15,015 nucleotides of DNA from Pseudomonadota bacterium (lineage in GTDB: Bacteria > Pseudomonadota > Alphaproteobacteria > Micropepsales > Micropepsaceae): the NCBI GenBank assembly GCA_021808875.1, contig JAKBAU010000049.1, positions 1 to 15,015 of the forward strand. The letters run 5' to 3'. The notes beneath the pieces are model-generated. The model saw only the letters and a program-made list of their open reading frames with translations, was not told the origin of the DNA and searched no databases. Each line of letters opens with the position of its first letter. Position 1 is the stretch's first letter. The position numbers and the translations under genes are program-made. Shown here piece by piece: positions 14,451 through 15,015 of the stretch.

Positions 14451-14636
14451 TTATACCGCGCAACGCCGAATGCGGGGTAAAAGGAGCATCGAGCGCAGGA
14501 AAACCGCCAAACCGCTCACCGCCTGGTTAAGCGCATGAAAATAGCGCCCTCCAATCGCGACAAACGGCAAGAGCGTGCTAATGTCGTATATTGACGACAA
14601 GGCAACTGTGAGCAAATTCTCTGGCGCTGCACTCAT
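14451..14636 (-). CDS. Small hydrophobic protein, 61 residues, unknown function
   Basis: ATG 14636 has AGGA eight bases upstream. The 61-residue product begins MSAAPENLLTVALSSIYDIS and has two moderately hydrophobic stretches (about 8-29 and 36-52) and a basic tail RIRRCAV. Its TAA is one base before the GT4 ATG, which lacks its own ribosome-binding site; this placement argues that it is translated and feeds ribosomes to the glycosyltransferase. I recognise no family. It could be a small membrane partner of the GT4 enzyme, a leader, or a truncated remnant of a larger gene, since the frame stays open upstream to a TAG near 14718. Confidence 0.4.
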   Translation of the reverse strand: MSAAPENLLTVALSSIYDISTLLPFVAIGGRYFHALNQAVSGLAVFLRSMLLLPRIRRCAV

Positions 14637-15015
14637 CCACACCGTCCTATTGTTATACGTGCTAACAGCAGTCAGCAACCGAGTGTAGCCGAGGCTGAGG
14701 TATGCCGCCGAGACGGGCTAGACGGCACGGGTGACCCTGTCTCCATACCGGTAATTGAGGGGCGACATCGGCAGGCTGGAGGCGAAGGCAAGCGAGACCT
14801 CCTTTTCCCGGCGTGACCGGAATTGCCAGGTGAAGGGAAACCGGGGCGACGGTCTGCGCAACTAGTGGGTAAGCCATGGCCGCCTCCCACTACCCGAAGA
14901 TGATCCTGGTCGCATAAGACCTGACGAGTTCGCAGTTCGAATGACGTGATTACTCCTGATCTTCGCCGTTCACATCTTGCCAGAGCATCTTTGGGCTGTC
15001 AGTCCGGTAGCGGGA
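14637..15015. other. Unassigned right edge
   Basis: No gene can be supported. Minus-strand frames between 14718 and 14890 include segments such as REKEVSLAFASSLPMSP and YGDRVTRAV, which look like the worn tail of a protein, perhaps another mobile element, but several stops interrupt them. Overlapping ORFs of 71-75 residues here lack ribosome-binding sites and family features. Confidence 0.35.

Noticed and set aside
14662..14890. Two overlapping minus-strand ORFs of 71 and 72 residues
   Set aside because: No ribosome-binding sites, no recognisable domain, and mutually overlapping frames.
1..15015. CRISPR arrays, tandem repeats, toxin-antitoxin or phage defence genes
   Set aside because: No regularly spaced repeats and no proteins with such motifs were found on either strand.

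Overview
The window looks like chromosomal DNA of an alphaproteobacterium. The evidence is a ParA/ParB pair of the chromosomal type at the left edge, a tRNA-Arg with an encoded CCA end, IS110/IS481/ISAs1-type insertion-sequence remnants, and a GC-rich coding style. Genus cannot be fixed from the sequence. The ParA/ParB genes suggest that the replication origin may be near, but no convincing parS site was found.

Layout. 1-1970: end of parA, parB and a DUF2817 (M14-like) metallopeptidase, joined by 4-bp start/stop overlaps. 2198-2313: a tRNA-Arg(CCG) with a good promoter. 2315-3076: wreckage of two transposases (IS481-like and IS110-like), directly after the tRNA. 3196-5816: an acyl carrier protein, a NodE/FabF-like ketosynthase and a six-helix membrane protein on the plus strand, with tiny ORFs in the gaps. 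5842-8048, minus strand: an FGGY sugar/polyol kinase and a CDP-alcohol phosphatidyltransferase overlapping by 4 bp. 8146-9105: a divergent, membrane-anchored GT-A type glycosyltransferase. 9239-10058: an ISAs1-family transposase pseudogene. 10399-13243, plus strand: a LicC-like nucleotidyltransferase fused to a HisC/CobD-like PLP enzyme, overlapping a Stealth-family sugar-phosphate transferase. 13295-14636, minus strand: a PimA-like GT4 glycosyltransferase preceded by a 61-residue ORF. 14637-15015 holds nothing I can name.

How it may work together (inference). The block 3196-14636 reads as an accessory locus for a cell-surface phospho-glycolipid or phosphoglycan. ACP and ketosynthase would supply a special acyl chain. 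Kinase and phosphatidyltransferase would phosphorylate an alcohol and load it on a lipid. The GT4 and GT-A enzymes would add sugars. The fusion protein could make a CDP-activated amino alcohol, and Stealth would transfer a sugar phosphate. Insertion-sequence scars on the left and in the middle, next to a tRNA gene, fit acquisition by transfer. The most novel-looking parts are the fusion enzyme, the kinase-phosphatidyltransferase pair, and the repeat and mini-ORF arrangements in front of genes.
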